A stretch of 64,000 nucleotides of DNA from Hymenobacter mellowenesis (GTDB taxonomy: Bacteria; Bacteroidota; Bacteroidia; Cytophagales; Hymenobacteraceae), in assembly GCF_030581005.1 (NCBI RefSeq), contig NZ_JAUQSX010000001.1, forward strand, positions 958,492 to 1,022,491, written 5' to 3'. Shown here one piece after another: positions 29,073-38,528 of the stretch. The position numbers were made by a program, and so were the translations under genes. Positions within the stretch are counted from its first letter, which is position 1. Each line of letters opens with the position of its first letter. The notes beneath the pieces were generated by a model that did not search any database, was not told where the DNA came from, and saw nothing but the letters and a program-made list of their open reading frames with translations.

Positions 29073-30632
29073 CTACTTCAACTCCAGCACTACCACCGAC
29101 TTGGCCGGCAGCGTCACGGCCAGCTTGTCGCCCTTCTTTTTGGCGCCTTTGAAGTCAGCCAGCGCCACGGCATTGGGCTTGTCGAAAGTATTGTAGTCGT
29201 TGATTTTGGCTGAGGTGAGCACGCGGCCGGTCACGGTTTTCCAGCTCACGCCGGGCAGGGCGGTTTCCAGAGTCAAGGGCTTGTTGGGGTCGAGGTTGAC
29301 GAGGGAAATGTGGACGGCGCCGGTTTTGTCCTTCGAGGCCGAAGCGTTCAGGGCCGGGATTTTTTCGTTGCCGAACACGTAGTCGGGACTGGCGAACTGC
29401 ACGGGCAGAAACTCGGCGTCCTGATGCACCTGGTAGAGGTCGAAAACGTGGTAGGTGGGCGTGAGAAGCATCTTTTCCTTGTCGGTAAGGATGACGGCCT
29501 GCAGCACGTTCACGGCCTGGGCCAGGTTGGCGCCCTTCACCCGGTCGCAGTGGTTGTTGAAGATGTTGAGCGTAGTGCCGGCCACCAGCGCGTCGCGCAG
29601 CGAGTTTTGCTGGTAGAGGAAGCCGGGGTTTGTGCCGGGCTCCACATCGGTCCACACGCCCCACTCGTCCACCAGCAGGGCCACGCGCTTGTCCTTGTCG
29701 TACTTGTCCATGATGGCTGCGTGGCGGGCCACGATGGCGTCCATGCGCAAGCAGTTGCGCAGGGTGCTGAAGTACTGGTCCTCGCCGAAGCCGGTGGCCT
29801 TGCCCTTGCTGCCGCTCCAGCTGCCGGTGGGCAGGGTATACTGGTGCAGGGTGAGGCCCCACATCTGGTTGAGCGGGATGTTTTTCATACACGTCTCCGT
29901 CCAGTTGGCGTCGTCGCCGTTGGCGCCGCTCACGATGCGCTTGAGCTTGGTGCCGGGGTAGTCGTGGGCGAAGGTGGCGTAGCGCTTGTACACGTCGGTG
30001 TAGTACTGGGCGGTCATGTTGCCGCCGCAGCCCCAGCTTTCGTTGCCGATGCCCCACCAGCTCACCTTGTAGGGCTCGGGGTGGCCATTTCGGCGGCGCT
30101 CCAGCACCAGGGGCGTGTCCTCGTTCGAGTTCAGATATTCCATCCAGCCGGCCATTTCCTGCACGGTGCCGCTGCCCACGTTGGCGGCCAGGTAGGGCTC
30201 GGTGCCGAGCAGCTTACATAATTCCAGAAACTCGTGCGTGCCGAAACTATTATCTTCCAGGGTGTTGCCCCACCACAGATTCAGCATCTTGGGGCGCTGG
30301 GCGGCGGGGCCCACGCCGTCGTGCCAGTGGTAGGTATCGGCGAAGCAGCCGCCGGGCCAGCGCAGGTTGGGCACGTGGATTTTCTGCAACGCCTGCACCA
30401 CGTCCATCCGAATGCGGCCCTGCTTGGGTACGTTCAGCTTCTCATCTACCCAAAAGCCGTCGTAGATGCAGCGCCCCAGGTGCTCGGCAAACTGCCCCTG
30501 AATGTGCTTGCTGATAATAAGCTGCGGGTTGCCGGGCTGCACGGTGAGCTGCACGGTTTGGGCCTGGGCCAGCAGCGGCGCGGCGGCTAGGGAAAGAACG
30601 GCCGTGAAACGGCCAAGGGAAAAATCAGGCAT
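29073..30632 (-). CDS. GH51 alpha-L-arabinofuranosidase
   Basis: Secreted retaining arabinofuranosidase, 519 residues, typical length. ATG 30632 opens a signal peptide ending LLAQAQ. Landmarks: QFAEHLGRCIYDGFWV near the N-terminus, LRWPGGCFADTYHWHDGVGP, acid/base Glu in WGIGNESWGCGG (about residue 198), and nucleophile Glu in LLVDEWGVW (about residue 323), followed by the C-terminal beta-sandwich ending KSVVVLELK. It releases alpha-linked arabinofuranose from arabinan or arabinogalactan side chains. Only 42 nt separate it from the GH43 upstream, so they are co-transcribed. Confidence 0.95.
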   Translation of the reverse strand: MPDFSLGRFTAVLSLAAAPLLAQAQTVQLTVQPGNPQLIISKHIQGQFAEHLGRCIYDGFWVDEKLNVPKQGRIRMDVVQALQKIHVPNLRWPGGCFADTYHWHDGVGPAAQRPKMLNLWWGNTLEDNSFGTHEFLELCKLLGTEPYLAANVGSGTVQEMAGWMEYLNSNEDTPLVLERRRNGHPEPYKVSWWGIGNESWGCGGNMTAQYYTDVYKRYATFAHDYPGTKLKRIVSGANGDDANWTETCMKNIPLNQMWGLTLHQYTLPTGSWSGSKGKATGFGEDQYFSTLRNCLRMDAIVARHAAIMDKYDKDKRVALLVDEWGVWTDVEPGTNPGFLYQQNSLRDALVAGTTLNIFNNHCDRVKGANLAQAVNVLQAVILTDKEKMLLTPTYHVFDLYQVHQDAEFLPVQFASPDYVFGNEKIPALNASASKDKTGAVHISLVNLDPNKPLTLETALPGVSWKTVTGRVLTSAKINDYNTFDKPNAVALADFKGAKKKGDKLAVTLPAKSVVVLELK

Positions 30633-30674
30633 TGGGTCAGAAAGCAGGATGAATAGTCGAAGGAGGCGGACAAG

Positions 30675-32780
30675 TTAGGGCAGCGCCACCCAGGCAAAGC
30701 AGGCGCCGTCGCGGCGGTCGGGGCGGGTGCCGGGCGCGTCAGCCGAGCACAAGCTGCCCGCGTGCGGGTCGGCGAAGAGGTAGCGGTGCGTCAGCAGCGA
30801 CTGCAGCATCAGGTCGCCGCGCTGCATGTCCTGCCACTGAAACAGGGAGGCGTCGCCCTGCGCTTCTTTTTCGAGGCGTACTTCGGCCATGCCGCCCAGG
30901 CCGCGCACCGTCACCCAGCCGCCGGTGGCCACCGACTGCAGCGCCACCCGGCCCTGGCCCCGGTCCACCACCCGAAAGCGGTTGGTGGGGCCGTCGGCGG
31001 CCAGCTTGTCGCGGGCCGGCACCGGGCGCACGAAGTTCTTCCAGCTCACCAGCACCGCGCTGTCGGCCAGGCTCGTTAGCTTGATTTCCTGGCCGTATGG
31101 GATGGGCCGCGTGAGGCCGCGCGGCCGCAGCTCGGCCACCTCGAAGGTGTTGAAGTCGGCGTAGCCGCCCGCCTGGCCCAGCGTATTAAAATTGAACAGC
31201 CCATAGCGCACGCCCTGAAAGGTGCGCAGCTGAAACACCATCGTGCATTCCGGGCCCAGCTCGGTGAAGGTGCGCCCGTCGGGGCTGTAGCTGAAGCGGG
31301 CTTTCTCGGTGTCGAAGTTGCAGCTGGCGCGCAGCCACAGGTGGGCGCCGGCGAGCGGCTGCCGGGCCGTCTGGCCGGTCACGTGGTCGTACTGGCGCAG
31401 CTCCAGGCCGGTAGCGGTGCGGGCCGCGCTCAGCCAGGCGTAGGGCCAGTTCAGCAGGGCCAGCCCGGCCACGTCGCCGGCCTGCAGCTTGCTCAAATCC
31501 ACCTCCGTCGTCACCACCGATTCCGGGCCGATGGCGCGCTGCGTCAGGGTGTTGCGGGCCTGCCAGAAGTCGGGCGCGGGCAGCGAATGTAGGCGCAGGT
31601 GGCCCCGGCGCTCGGCCAGCGACCACCGGCCGGCGGTGGGCGCGTGGTTCCACTGCCACACGGGCTGCAGGGTGGCGGCCGCGAAGTCGTCGCTGCGGCG
31701 GTAGGGCGCGTGGGGCGCCTCGGTGGCGCCGGTGTTAGGCTTAATCCAGGTGACGGGGGTGCGGGTGAAGTTGCCAGGCAGGCCGAAGTAGGGCCAGCCG
31801 TTCTGCCAGGTCACGGGCGAGAGGCAGGTGAGGCGGCCCACGGAGTTGTGGTCCATCATCGACCAGCCCCACCACTCGCCGGCTGGCGTTTGCACAATGC
31901 CGCCCTGGTGCAGCGTGATGCTGCGCACCAGGTTCGGCACCGGCGGATTGAGCTTGAAGGGTGGCTGGCTGCCGCCGGCCAGCGCGTAGCCGCTGCCGAA
32001 GCCCAGGTTTTCCTCGGCGCTCATCACCTGCACCTGATAGGGGCCGCGCGAGTTGTCGGCTCGCAGGCACACCTGGTAGCACAGCGGGTCGTACACGGTG
32101 CTGGTAATGTAGTACTTGCCGTCAATCTTGTAGAAGTGGCAGCCCTCCCCTGCTCCGCTACCTTTACTCACAATAATTTGCTCCGAGCCGAGCCGGATGT
32201 CGGTCAGGTCGTCGGTCAGCTCGGCCAGGTGCAGGTCCTCGTAGCCCCACACCACGTACACTTTGCCGTCGTCGTCAAACAGCACCGAGAGGTCGTGAAA
32301 CGACTTTTTCAACTCCGTGTGCGTCCAGGGGCCGCGCGGGTTGGTGGCGGTGTAGAGCTGGGTTTTGCGCCCGTTCACGTTGGTGAAGATGTAGAACGTA
32401 CCGTTGTGGTAGCGGAAGCTCGGTGCCCAGATACCGCCCCCGTAAATGCTCTTGCCTTCTTCCAGCCGGTAGGCGGGGCCGAAATCCAGCGTGCCCGCCG
32501 CGTAGGTCAGGAAGGTCCAGTTCACCAGGTCTTTGGAATGCAGCACCGGCAGGCCGGGCATGGCGTGCATGGTGGTGCCGGTGAGGTAGTAGTCGGTGCC
32601 GACGCGAATGAGGTCGGGGTCCGAAAACTCGTCGTAAAACAGCGGATTGGTGAAGGTGCCGTTGCCGTTGTCCGAAGTCCAGGTGGGGTTTTGCAGAAAG
32701 GCCGGGGCCTTGGTTCGCTGCGCCACGGCGGGCAGCGCGGCCGTCAGCAAAAGCAAAAAGGTCAGGAGTTTACGAGGCAT
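30675..32780 (-). CDS. GH43 multidomain beta-xylosidase/arabinofuranosidase-type enzyme
   Basis: Secreted 701-residue enzyme, ATG 32780, signal peptide ending ALPAVAQ. N-terminal propeller (about 35-330) with base Asp in FSDPDLIRVG, SFHDLSVLFDDDGKVYVVWG, and the likely acid Glu in GAGEGCHFYKI. Residues about 360-560 are a beta-sandwich of the type found in GH43_12-like proteins (TFQGVRYGLFNFN). The last about 140 residues (RDKLAADGPTNRFRVVDRGQ onward, with repeated SLLTHRYLFAD-like units) look like a beta-trefoil carbohydrate-binding module. It probably removes arabinose or xylose decorations. It precedes GH51 in one transcription direction; its own upstream space (32781-32925) shows no operator. 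Confidence 0.88.
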   Translation of the reverse strand: MPRKLLTFLLLLTAALPAVAQRTKAPAFLQNPTWTSDNGNGTFTNPLFYDEFSDPDLIRVGTDYYLTGTTMHAMPGLPVLHSKDLVNWTFLTYAAGTLDFGPAYRLEEGKSIYGGGIWAPSFRYHNGTFYIFTNVNGRKTQLYTATNPRGPWTHTELKKSFHDLSVLFDDDGKVYVVWGYEDLHLAELTDDLTDIRLGSEQIIVSKGSGAGEGCHFYKIDGKYYITSTVYDPLCYQVCLRADNSRGPYQVQVMSAEENLGFGSGYALAGGSQPPFKLNPPVPNLVRSITLHQGGIVQTPAGEWWGWSMMDHNSVGRLTCLSPVTWQNGWPYFGLPGNFTRTPVTWIKPNTGATEAPHAPYRRSDDFAAATLQPVWQWNHAPTAGRWSLAERRGHLRLHSLPAPDFWQARNTLTQRAIGPESVVTTEVDLSKLQAGDVAGLALLNWPYAWLSAARTATGLELRQYDHVTGQTARQPLAGAHLWLRASCNFDTEKARFSYSPDGRTFTELGPECTMVFQLRTFQGVRYGLFNFNTLGQAGGYADFNTFEVAELRPRGLTRPIPYGQEIKLTSLADSAVLVSWKNFVRPVPARDKLAADGPTNRFRVVDRGQGRVALQSVATGGWVTVRGLGGMAEVRLEKEAQGDASLFQWQDMQRGDLMLQSLLTHRYLFADPHAGSLCSADAPGTRPDRRDGACFAWVALP

Positions 32781-32925
32781 GAAATTGTGAATGCAGCACC
32801 CTGACTTATCGAAGCGTTGCTGTTTTATGGAGTTGGTTGACGTACTTCTGCGGCAGCAACGCTTTGAGTGTGTGGATACCAGTTGCGCGTGTTTTTTAGT
32901 CCCTGCTGTCCGCTGCCAACCAAAA

Positions 32926-34486
32926 CTAGCGCAGCTCGCTCACCAGCGTGGTGATGGAGCGCGCCGCGACGTGCAAAACCTGGCCAGCCGCCACCGCGGG
33001 CCCGGGCTGCAGGTCGGCGTTGGCGGACGTGACGTATGTACGACCCGCGCCGAGGCGGCGCTTCACCAGCTCCAGGCGCAGGTCGGCGGGCGCGTCGGCA
33101 TCATTTACTACGATGGTTATCAGATTCTTGTCTTTAGCATCCTGATAAGCCGACACCAGCAGCGCACCAGCGGCCGGCGCATCGAGGCTAGTCGAAAAAC
33201 GCACGGCGCCCGGCCGCAGGTAGCGGCTGTAGTTGCCCAGGGCCCACAGCAGCTTGCTGGGGTAGTAGCGGCCGTCGGTCTTGTTCTTGTCGGTGTACAC
33301 GAGGCCATCTTTGTAGTCATGGGGCGACACGGCCAGCCACCACTGCCAGGAGGTGGCGTTGGCCACGGCCAGGTCGGCGTGGATGGCGCGGGCCACGTAC
33401 AGCGCCGGCGTCATGCCCAAGTCGCGGCCATTGCCGTTTATTTCGCCCGCGTTGTCGTTGAGGATGCAATATTCTGATTGCCAGAAATCCAGCTTGGGCA
33501 GGGCCTGCACTTTGGCGGCCAGCTTCTGCCGCACACCCACTGCCAAAGCGTAAGGCGAAGTGGTAAAATAGCCGTGCCCGGCCGCAATGCGGGCCACGCG
33601 GGGCGTGGCGCCGAGGTAGGTTACGGCCGTGCTGTCGGCCCAGAAGGCGGCCAATTGGTTGCCGCGCTCCGGCTTGTCGGCCGTCGTATACAGGTAATCG
33701 AGCTTGCCGGCTTCGGGCACTATAATCTGGGTGGGCAGCTTGTGGGCCACCAGCTGGCGGCTCAGGGCTTTGGCGATGCCGGCCACCTGCTCGTTGCGGA
33801 AGGGGCTGCCCTCTTGGCTGCCGTCGCTCCAGTCCCACTGCGGCTCGTTCACGGGGCTGAGGTAGTCGAGGGCGATGCCAGTTTTTTGGCGCAGGCCATC
33901 CAGCACGGTGGCCAGATAGGCGGCGTAATCGTCGTAGCGGGCGGGCTCCAGGTTGGGCTGCTTGTTGGTGGCGAAGGCTTTGCCGTTGGTGGTGAAGGCC
34001 ACGGGCGGACTGTTCATAAAGCCCAGAAACCGGCGCACGCCCCGCCGCCAGGCGGCCCGCATAAACCAACCACTGCTGCCCCGCCTGGCGCGACCAGTCG
34101 TAGCTCCCATCGGCGTTCAGAAACGACTCGGCCCGCCGCCACTCGTCCCGGATGCCGCTTTGTTCGCCCTGCTGGCCACTGCCCGCCCCCAGGTTCACGC
34201 GCCACAGCGACAGCCCGATGCCCCGAGGCTGCCCACCCGGCCCGGTGCCGGTGCTGAACAGCAGGTCGGCAATGGCCTCTTTTTTAGCCGCCGGCCAATT
34301 GCCCACAAACTGGCAGGCCCAGGCATCCGAAGCGCCGAAGTGGGCGATGGTCTGCTGGGGCTTGGTGTCGTCGATACGCACCGTGACCACCGCGCCAGCC
34401 GGGGTTTGTGCAGCGGCTGGCAGCGTGGCGGCCAGAGCAGCTACAAGGGCCAGCCGGGCAACGAAGGGAAAGCGCAGTGCCTGCAT
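32926..34486 (-). pseudogene. GH30 enzyme (endo-beta-1,6-galactanase-like) interrupted by a 4-bp duplication
   Basis: The N-terminal half (signal peptide ending LPAAAQ, IAHFGASDAWACQF, IGLSLWRVNLGAGS) is in one frame and the rest (GFMNSPPVAFTTNGKAFA, LSPVNEPQWDW with acid/base Glu, FWQSEYCIL with nucleophile Glu) in another. The switch coincides with AACCAACC on the + strand (34064-34071), a tandem GGTT duplication in the coding strand. Removing one copy gives an unbroken 518-residue protein reading QQWFMRAAW through the join. As read, the product stops early and lacks both catalytic Glu. Without the duplication it would be a normal GH30 of the type that cuts beta-1,6-galactan. A sequencing error is the main alternative. 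Confidence 0.85.
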
Positions 34487-34523
34487 GTGAACGGTTTGGG
34501 ACTGAATGAGCCGGCAGAACGAT

Positions 34524-34612
34524 ATAGGGGGTGGGGCCGGCCTCCGCCCTGACGTTGAACGATGCCATTGGGAAGGCGCGAATAGCCGGGCGGGGGCGAG
34601 CCCCGCCCCTAC
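34524..34612. repeat. Long inverted repeat, diverged TAGGGGCGGGG family, GTTGAACGA loop
   Basis: Arms 34524-34549 and 34588-34612 pair imperfectly; the left arm has several changes from the family. GTTGAACGA is at 34554-34562. It lies upstream of the broken GH30. Confidence 0.75.
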
Positions 34613-34621
34613 TCAAAACTT

Positions 34622-34761
34622 ACGAACGCACGGCCCCGCATCAGTGGCCGTTTAAAGTCCCACCTCCTCGCGGCCAACGGCGGCTTGGGTGCGCCGCCGC
34701 GTGGTCTCACTCAGCAGGCCCGTATGCCTGCGTCACGCTGATTTGAAGGCCGTACGTTCGT
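34622..34761. repeat. Structured 140-nt element, copy 1 (shared AGTCCCACCTCCT core)
   Basis: Terminal arms 34622-34635 and 34748-34761 (ACGAACGCACGGCC/GGCCGTACGTTCGT, one mismatch) enclose CAGTGGCCG, an unpaired AGTCCCACCTCCT, a hairpin CGGCGGC/GCCGCCG, CTCACTCA, and a hairpin GCAGGC/GCCTGC. The same order occurs at 38529-38663 with different stem sequences. The right end touches the stop codon of the DUF2264 gene. No credible small ORF. Confidence 0.7.
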
Positions 34762-36845
34762 TATTTGGTTGAATCAGAAACTGATTTAAAGGTGATAATG
34801 CGGGTACTGCTGTCGGCCAACGTCACGACCGCGCCGCCCGTGGCATCGGTTGCTACCTGCTTCACGGGCTCCAGCTCGGCATCGGTCCATTTCCGGCCCG
34901 ACTTCTTCCAGAGCATCAGCGTGGCGTAGAGCTGCGGGGCGCCAGCCGGGGCGGTACCCACGGCGTTGAGTACGGTGCTGGCGGGGCGCACGGGGTTCAG
35001 GCCGGTGGCGTCCACGTCTTCGAGGCGGTCCCAGCCGCTGAGCGATACCAGGGCCAGCTGCCAGGTGCCGTTGTCGATGATTTGCACCTCGCGGCCGTGC
35101 AGGCGGCGGGTGCTGCGCTTGATGTTGCCGCTGAGGGCGGGCAGGGCGTAGTGGCCCAGGCGCAGCGGCGTGGCCTCGGTGGCCTGACACTGGTCCACGC
35201 GCAGGATGCCGTCGGGTAGGGGCATTTCGGCCAGCTGCAGCTTCACGGCCTTGTTTTTTTCCAGCTCGGCATCGCGGTAGTACACGCCGTTTTCGAACTG
35301 GCGGAAGGTGTAGAAGCGCAACGCCTCCCACTGGCCGTCTTTGCCCTGAGCCACGTAGCTCATGGCCACTTCGCCGTGGGGGCCGTCGGCCTGCCAGGGG
35401 AAGGCGCTGTTGTAGCTCAAGCGGTTGTAGTTCTCGTTGCCGCGGTTGGCGTCGCTGGCCGGCTGGCGCGGGGCGTTGCGGATTTCGGCCGTGCCGCTGT
35501 TGGGGTAGTTGGTGATGAGGAAGTTGGGGCCGGGCTCGAACTGGTTGAACACCGTGCCGGGCTTCATCTCGCTGGCCCACGGCCCCTCGTTCTCGGTGGC
35601 CGTCCAGAACGGGCTGGTGGCCGGCACCAGCAGGCCCAGAAAGGCCTTGCTCAGCCAGAACACGCTGCCCCGGCAGCTGTACGCCTGCACGGCCGGCTCG
35701 AACGGCCCGTAGAAGCCCAGCGTGGGGATGTTGTCCTGCAAAAAGTCGGGGTTCTGCAAAAACTGCAGCACCGAGCCGGAGGCAATGCGCCGCATCCAGC
35801 CGAAGTTGGTGCCGGCCTCAGGCTGCAGGCCCATGAGCGGGAAGGGCACCGCCGCCGCGAAGCGGTAGCTAATGCTGCGGCCCCACATTATCATGCTGCC
35901 GTCGCGCCCGAACTGGCGGGGATAATTATCCTTGAGCGGGGCAAAATTGGCCGCCAGCTGCGCCGCCACGGCGGGGTAGTGCTGGCGCCCGTAGTACTCG
36001 CTCCACAGCCGGCCATACATCTGGAAGGCCCACATGCTGTAGTAGTCGAAGGTGGGCGCGTCGTCGTACCAGCCCTCGCCCTTGTAGTGGGCCAGCTGCT
36101 TTTGCAGGTATTCCTCCATCAACTTCTCATTGACGGCGTAGCCCCGGCTTTTGTAAAAGCTCAGAATGAAGATGTTGAAGTAGCGCCAGTTCTGCGGCAC
36201 GGTGGGCCCGTCGCCGTAGCTGAGCATGGTGGCGGCCAGGGCTTCCTTGGTGGCGGCGGGCAGCGGGTCCCACAGGATTTCGGGCGCCGCGAACAGGGCC
36301 ACGCTCAGCCCGCCGAACTCCACCAGAATCTGGCTGGGGCCGCCGTCCTTGGCGCGGGGCCGGATGTAGCTCGGGCTGGCCGGGTTCACCAGCTGGGCCA
36401 GCTGGTGGCGGTAGTAGTCGCCCACGCGCACGCCGTTCAGCGTCAGGCCCGGCTCTTCCTTGAGCAGCGGCGCGGCCATGAACAGCGTGCGGCACAGGCC
36501 TTCGAGCTTTTCGGTGGGCACCTGACCGGCGTTGCGTGGGTAGCTTTTGCCGGGCTGCTTGGGGAACTGCATGGGGTCGTCCAGCGTGTGCACGTAGCTG
36601 AAGGCGCCCGTGAGCAGGTAGCGAGCGGCGTCCTGCCAGTGCCGGCGCGTCATGCCGGTGAAGGGGCTGAGCTGCCGGTCGGGCCGCTGCACCTCGAACA
36701 GCGGCAGCTTGGTGGCAGCCGGGGCTACGTGGGTATCGAAGGCAGCCGGCGCGGCGGGCTGGGCATGGGCCGACCCAACCGCCAGCCCGGCCAGTGCGGC
36801 AACTAAAAACGAACGAGCGGGTGGGAAAGGCGAGGAAAAGCGCAC
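34761..36845 (-). CDS. DUF2264 secreted protein, long form
   Basis: A 694-residue exported protein with a GTG start at 36845 (no ATG is available before the signal peptide, which ends VGSAHAQ). Residues about 60-430 form the DUF2264 (alpha/alpha)-barrel domain: FTGMTRRHWQDAARYLL, PQNWRYFNIFILSFYKSRG, EGWYDDAPTFDYYSMWAFQ and FGRDGSMIMWGRSISYRF. The remaining about 260 residues add a beta-rich domain with NRLSYNSAFPWQADGPHGEV. The fold is shared with unsaturated glucuronyl and other barrel glycosidases, and DUF2264 genes are common in pectin and arabinogalactan loci, but the activity is unknown. Its promoter has the proximal operator half-site. A shorter relative is at 60492. Confidence 0.8.
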   Translation of the reverse strand: MRFSSPFPPARSFLVAALAGLAVGSAHAQPAAPAAFDTHVAPAATKLPLFEVQRPDRQLSPFTGMTRRHWQDAARYLLTGAFSYVHTLDDPMQFPKQPGKSYPRNAGQVPTEKLEGLCRTLFMAAPLLKEEPGLTLNGVRVGDYYRHQLAQLVNPASPSYIRPRAKDGGPSQILVEFGGLSVALFAAPEILWDPLPAATKEALAATMLSYGDGPTVPQNWRYFNIFILSFYKSRGYAVNEKLMEEYLQKQLAHYKGEGWYDDAPTFDYYSMWAFQMYGRLWSEYYGRQHYPAVAAQLAANFAPLKDNYPRQFGRDGSMIMWGRSISYRFAAAVPFPLMGLQPEAGTNFGWMRRIASGSVLQFLQNPDFLQDNIPTLGFYGPFEPAVQAYSCRGSVFWLSKAFLGLLVPATSPFWTATENEGPWASEMKPGTVFNQFEPGPNFLITNYPNSGTAEIRNAPRQPASDANRGNENYNRLSYNSAFPWQADGPHGEVAMSYVAQGKDGQWEALRFYTFRQFENGVYYRDAELEKNKAVKLQLAEMPLPDGILRVDQCQATEATPLRLGHYALPALSGNIKRSTRRLHGREVQIIDNGTWQLALVSLSGWDRLEDVDATGLNPVRPASTVLNAVGTAPAGAPQLYATLMLWKKSGRKWTDAELEPVKQVATDATGGAVVTLADSSTRIITFKSVSDSTK

Positions 36846-36869
36846 GTAATCAGAGCAGAGAAGTTATTT

Positions 36870-36910
36870 CAAAGGTACCCCGCCGGGAAGGGGCCGGCGG
36901 GGCCATTTTC
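36870..36910 (-). promoter_or_regulatory. DUF2264 promoter with proximal operator half-site
   Basis: On the - strand: GAAAATGGCCCC (36899-36910) and a -7 element TACCTTTG (36870-36877) that begins 29 nt after the ATG of the half-site, one less than at the other promoters. The distal half is not conserved (ACAGGG at the expected place), so this is the weakest member. A GCCGGCCCC/GGGG-rich hairpin lies in the spacer. Confidence 0.6.
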
Positions 36911-36957
36911 GGCAAATAGCCACCCTGTTTTCACGGCATTGCTTCGTTTACCCCGGC

Positions 36958-38439
36958 CTATTTTGCCTGGAAGGTGTTGAAAGAGTGCGCGGGCAGCGTC
37001 GCGCTCAGGTACCGCTCGCCCAGCTTCACGGCCACGCTGCGGGGCGTCGCGCCGAAGTTGCCCGCTACCACCACGTACTTGTCCGGCGCGGTGGCGGCCA
37101 CCAGCACCGGCAGCTGGTCGGCGGTGCCTTCGCGGAAGGCCACGATGGTGGTGCCCGCCCCGATGAAGTGGCTGAAGTGCCGGGCGGCGTAGTACTCGGG
37201 GGTGTAGGTGGCGGTGCGGGTTTTGGAGTCGACCCGAATCAGGGCGTTCTGCTTCCAGCCCCAGGGGCTGACGCCGCCATCGGCCAGCACGGCATTCCAG
37301 AAGGTGTATTCGTCGCAGCCGTTGCCGAGGTAGTGCGTCATCAGGCCGAAGGTGTGCTCGGCCGCCTTCCAGTCGAACGCGCCCCAGCCGCACTCGCTTT
37401 CCGACTGCATGTAGCGGTACTGCGGGTACTTGGCCCGCAGCCGGGCCAGCAGCTGCCCGCCCTCCCACTGCAGCCCCACGCCCTTGATGGCCGGCGCCAT
37501 GCGCGGGTCGGCCAGCACCTGGTCGATGGTTTCGTAGCGGTTGGTGTTGATGGTGCCCAGGTACACGTCCACCGCCGGGTGCTGGGCCCGGAGGGCCGGG
37601 GCCAGGTACTCGGTGTTGAAGCGGACGATGCCCGGCACCGTCCAGGCGCAGCCGGGGTAGATGGTGTAGCTCCACGCCTCGTTCTGGAACATGGCCGTGG
37701 TGATGGGAATGCCCTGCTCCTTGTAAGCCGAAATGAACTTGCAGAAGTAGTTGGCGTAGGCGCGCAGGTAGCGCGGGTCCTGAATCAGGTAATCGTTGGC
37801 GGCCAGCCGCTCCGGGAAAACGCCCTTGTCCTTAACGGTCGTGCCTTCATAGAGCGCCACATCGGAGGCGGGCGCGAGCTGGTTGTACTTCGCGTCGCTG
37901 CGCACGGCGTAGCTGTGGTTGATTTTCATCCACGACGGCGGCGACCAGGGCGAAATCCAGAACGTCAGGGCCGGGTTGTGGCGCTGGGCGGCCTTGAGGT
38001 AGGGAATCAGCGTAGCCTTGTCGTGGTCGAGGTTGAAGTGCTTCAGGTCGAAGTCACCGTCCACCTCGTCGCAGCTGTACCAGGCGCGGGCGTAGTCGTT
38101 GGCGTTCATGGCGAAGCGGCCGCGGGAAAAGCGCAGCTCCCCGGCCGGCGCGAAGAGCTTGCCCAGCAGGGCCTCCCGCTCCGGCGGCGGCAGCTGCTGC
38201 AGGGCGTCCCAGCCCAGCTCATTAAAGCAGGTGCCCCAGGCCTTGAAGGTGACGATTTTCTCGCCGCCCTTCACCGTGAGCAGGGGCGCCGTCGGCGCCG
38301 TTTTTTGCAAGCTCGTTTTGGCCTGCGTCCACTCGTGGCCTTCGGTACTGCTGGTCCAGGTATACGACTGGGCACCAGCCGGACCAGCGCCGGCAACGCC
38401 CAGCAGCAGCGTCGCCAGTTTTGCGCGTAAATGATTCAT
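36958..38439 (-). CDS. GH30-like glycoside hydrolase with variant acid/base motif
   Basis: Secreted 493-residue enzyme; ATG at 38439 opens a signal peptide ending AGPAGAQ (the frame is open 20 codons further but without a better start). GH30 landmarks are present: WGTCFNELGWDALQ, RGRFAMNANDYA, WISPWSPPSWMKIN, acid/base Glu in FQNEAW (about residue 254; Ala replaces the usual Pro), and nucleophile Glu in YMQSESECGWG (about residue 347), then ALIRVDSKT and the C-terminal beta-sandwich. The divergent motifs place it in a separate GH30 subfamily, possibly one with beta-fucosidase or beta-galactosidase activity; this is inference. It precedes the DUF2264 gene, 112 nt upstream. Confidence 0.83.
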   Translation of the reverse strand: MNHLRAKLATLLLGVAGAGPAGAQSYTWTSSTEGHEWTQAKTSLQKTAPTAPLLTVKGGEKIVTFKAWGTCFNELGWDALQQLPPPEREALLGKLFAPAGELRFSRGRFAMNANDYARAWYSCDEVDGDFDLKHFNLDHDKATLIPYLKAAQRHNPALTFWISPWSPPSWMKINHSYAVRSDAKYNQLAPASDVALYEGTTVKDKGVFPERLAANDYLIQDPRYLRAYANYFCKFISAYKEQGIPITTAMFQNEAWSYTIYPGCAWTVPGIVRFNTEYLAPALRAQHPAVDVYLGTINTNRYETIDQVLADPRMAPAIKGVGLQWEGGQLLARLRAKYPQYRYMQSESECGWGAFDWKAAEHTFGLMTHYLGNGCDEYTFWNAVLADGGVSPWGWKQNALIRVDSKTRTATYTPEYYAARHFSHFIGAGTTIVAFREGTADQLPVLVAATAPDKYVVVAGNFGATPRSVAVKLGERYLSATLPAHSFNTFQAK

Positions 38440-38528
38440 CAAACCTGTGATATTGAAAAAATGGCATCGGGCACGCCAGTGCCCCAATCCATCAGACAAG
38501 GCAAGGCTCTCCCATTGCTACGGCACTA

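Noticed and set aside
33317..34486. 389-residue open frame reading through the broken GH30 as a complete gene
   Set aside because: Only about the first 115 residues resemble GH30; the rest is the wrong frame of a conserved sequence. It is treated as a frameshifted pseudogene.
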